DNA from: Metamycoplasmataceae bacterium
Lineage (GTDB): Bacteria > Bacillota_I > Bacilli_A > Mycoplasmatales > Metamycoplasmataceae
Length of the DNA stretch: 5,201 nt
Direction: 5' to 3'
Assembly: GCA_029942215.1 (NCBI GenBank)
Contig: JAOZTM010000029.1
Span: forward strand, 1-5,201
Part shown: positions 5,191 to 5,201 of the stretch, piece after piece
How the letters are laid out: every line of letters begins with the position of its first letter
How positions within the stretch are numbered: the first letter of the stretch is position 1
Translations under genes and position numbers: made by a program
Notes under the pieces: model-generated
What the model saw: the letters and a program-made list of their open reading frames with translations, nothing else
What the model was told of the DNA's origin: nothing
The model's database searches: none

Positions 5191-5201
5191 CCATTATGGT
5201 T

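Noticed and set aside
5190..5200. ACCAT-T-ATGGT inverted repeat just upstream of the HAD -10 box, possible operator
   Set aside because: Only 5 bp per arm, at the window edge, with no second copy elsewhere to support an operator.
1..5201. tRNA, rRNA, CRISPR array, insertion sequence
   Set aside because: I looked for cloverleaf ends, array-like spaced repeats and transposase frames and saw none; apart from the 23-bp pair, no long repeats are present.

Overview
The window comes from a wall-less, AT-rich Mollicute that reads UGA as tryptophan. Eighteen in-frame TGA codons fall inside otherwise continuous genes, and I find no TGG at a tryptophan position. All stops are TAA. Strong AAGGAG-type ribosome sites, TATAAT boxes and very tight spacing suggest the Spiroplasma/Mesoplasma/Entomoplasma side of the Mollicutes, but that placement is inference. 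Every gene is on the minus strand, so the window reads from right to left. Translating TGA as stop cuts three genes into pieces and hides a fourth entirely (3510-3902).

Right to left: (1) 5178-4375 is a Cof-type HAD phosphatase with all four HAD motifs, apparently made from a leaderless mRNA and ending in a terminator that contains its stop codon. (2) A promoter at about 4352-4357 drives three consecutive genes of unknown role: a 127-aa basic protein, a 130-aa membrane protein with a charged tail, and a 191-aa protein with a bacterial PH-like region and a C-terminal SHOCT-like motif. The last two share a TAATG junction. (3) 2839-2335 is a PemK/MazF-like gene with its own promoter, interrupted by an apparent +1 frameshift at a TTT-TAA site. 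It lies between two identical 23-bp terminator-containing repeats exactly 600 bp apart. (4) 2281-2167 is a clear FMN riboswitch (RFN element) in front of a two-gene operon: a PTS-EIIC-like membrane protein (366 aa, probably the riboflavin transporter proposed as RibV in Mesoplasma florum) and nicotinate phosphoribosyltransferase (329 aa). The two genes overlap by 8 bp and end at a small hairpin terminator.

The most informative unit is the last one. A flavin-sensing RNA appears to control both uptake of riboflavin, the FMN/FAD precursor, and the first step of nicotinate salvage to NAD. This would tie the two redox cofactors to one switch. The riboswitch also argues that the 'PTS sugar permease' label for the membrane protein is wrong, since no EIIA or EIIB partner is nearby. 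The three-gene unknown operon and the frameshifted PemK-like cassette are the other places where something undescribed could be present.
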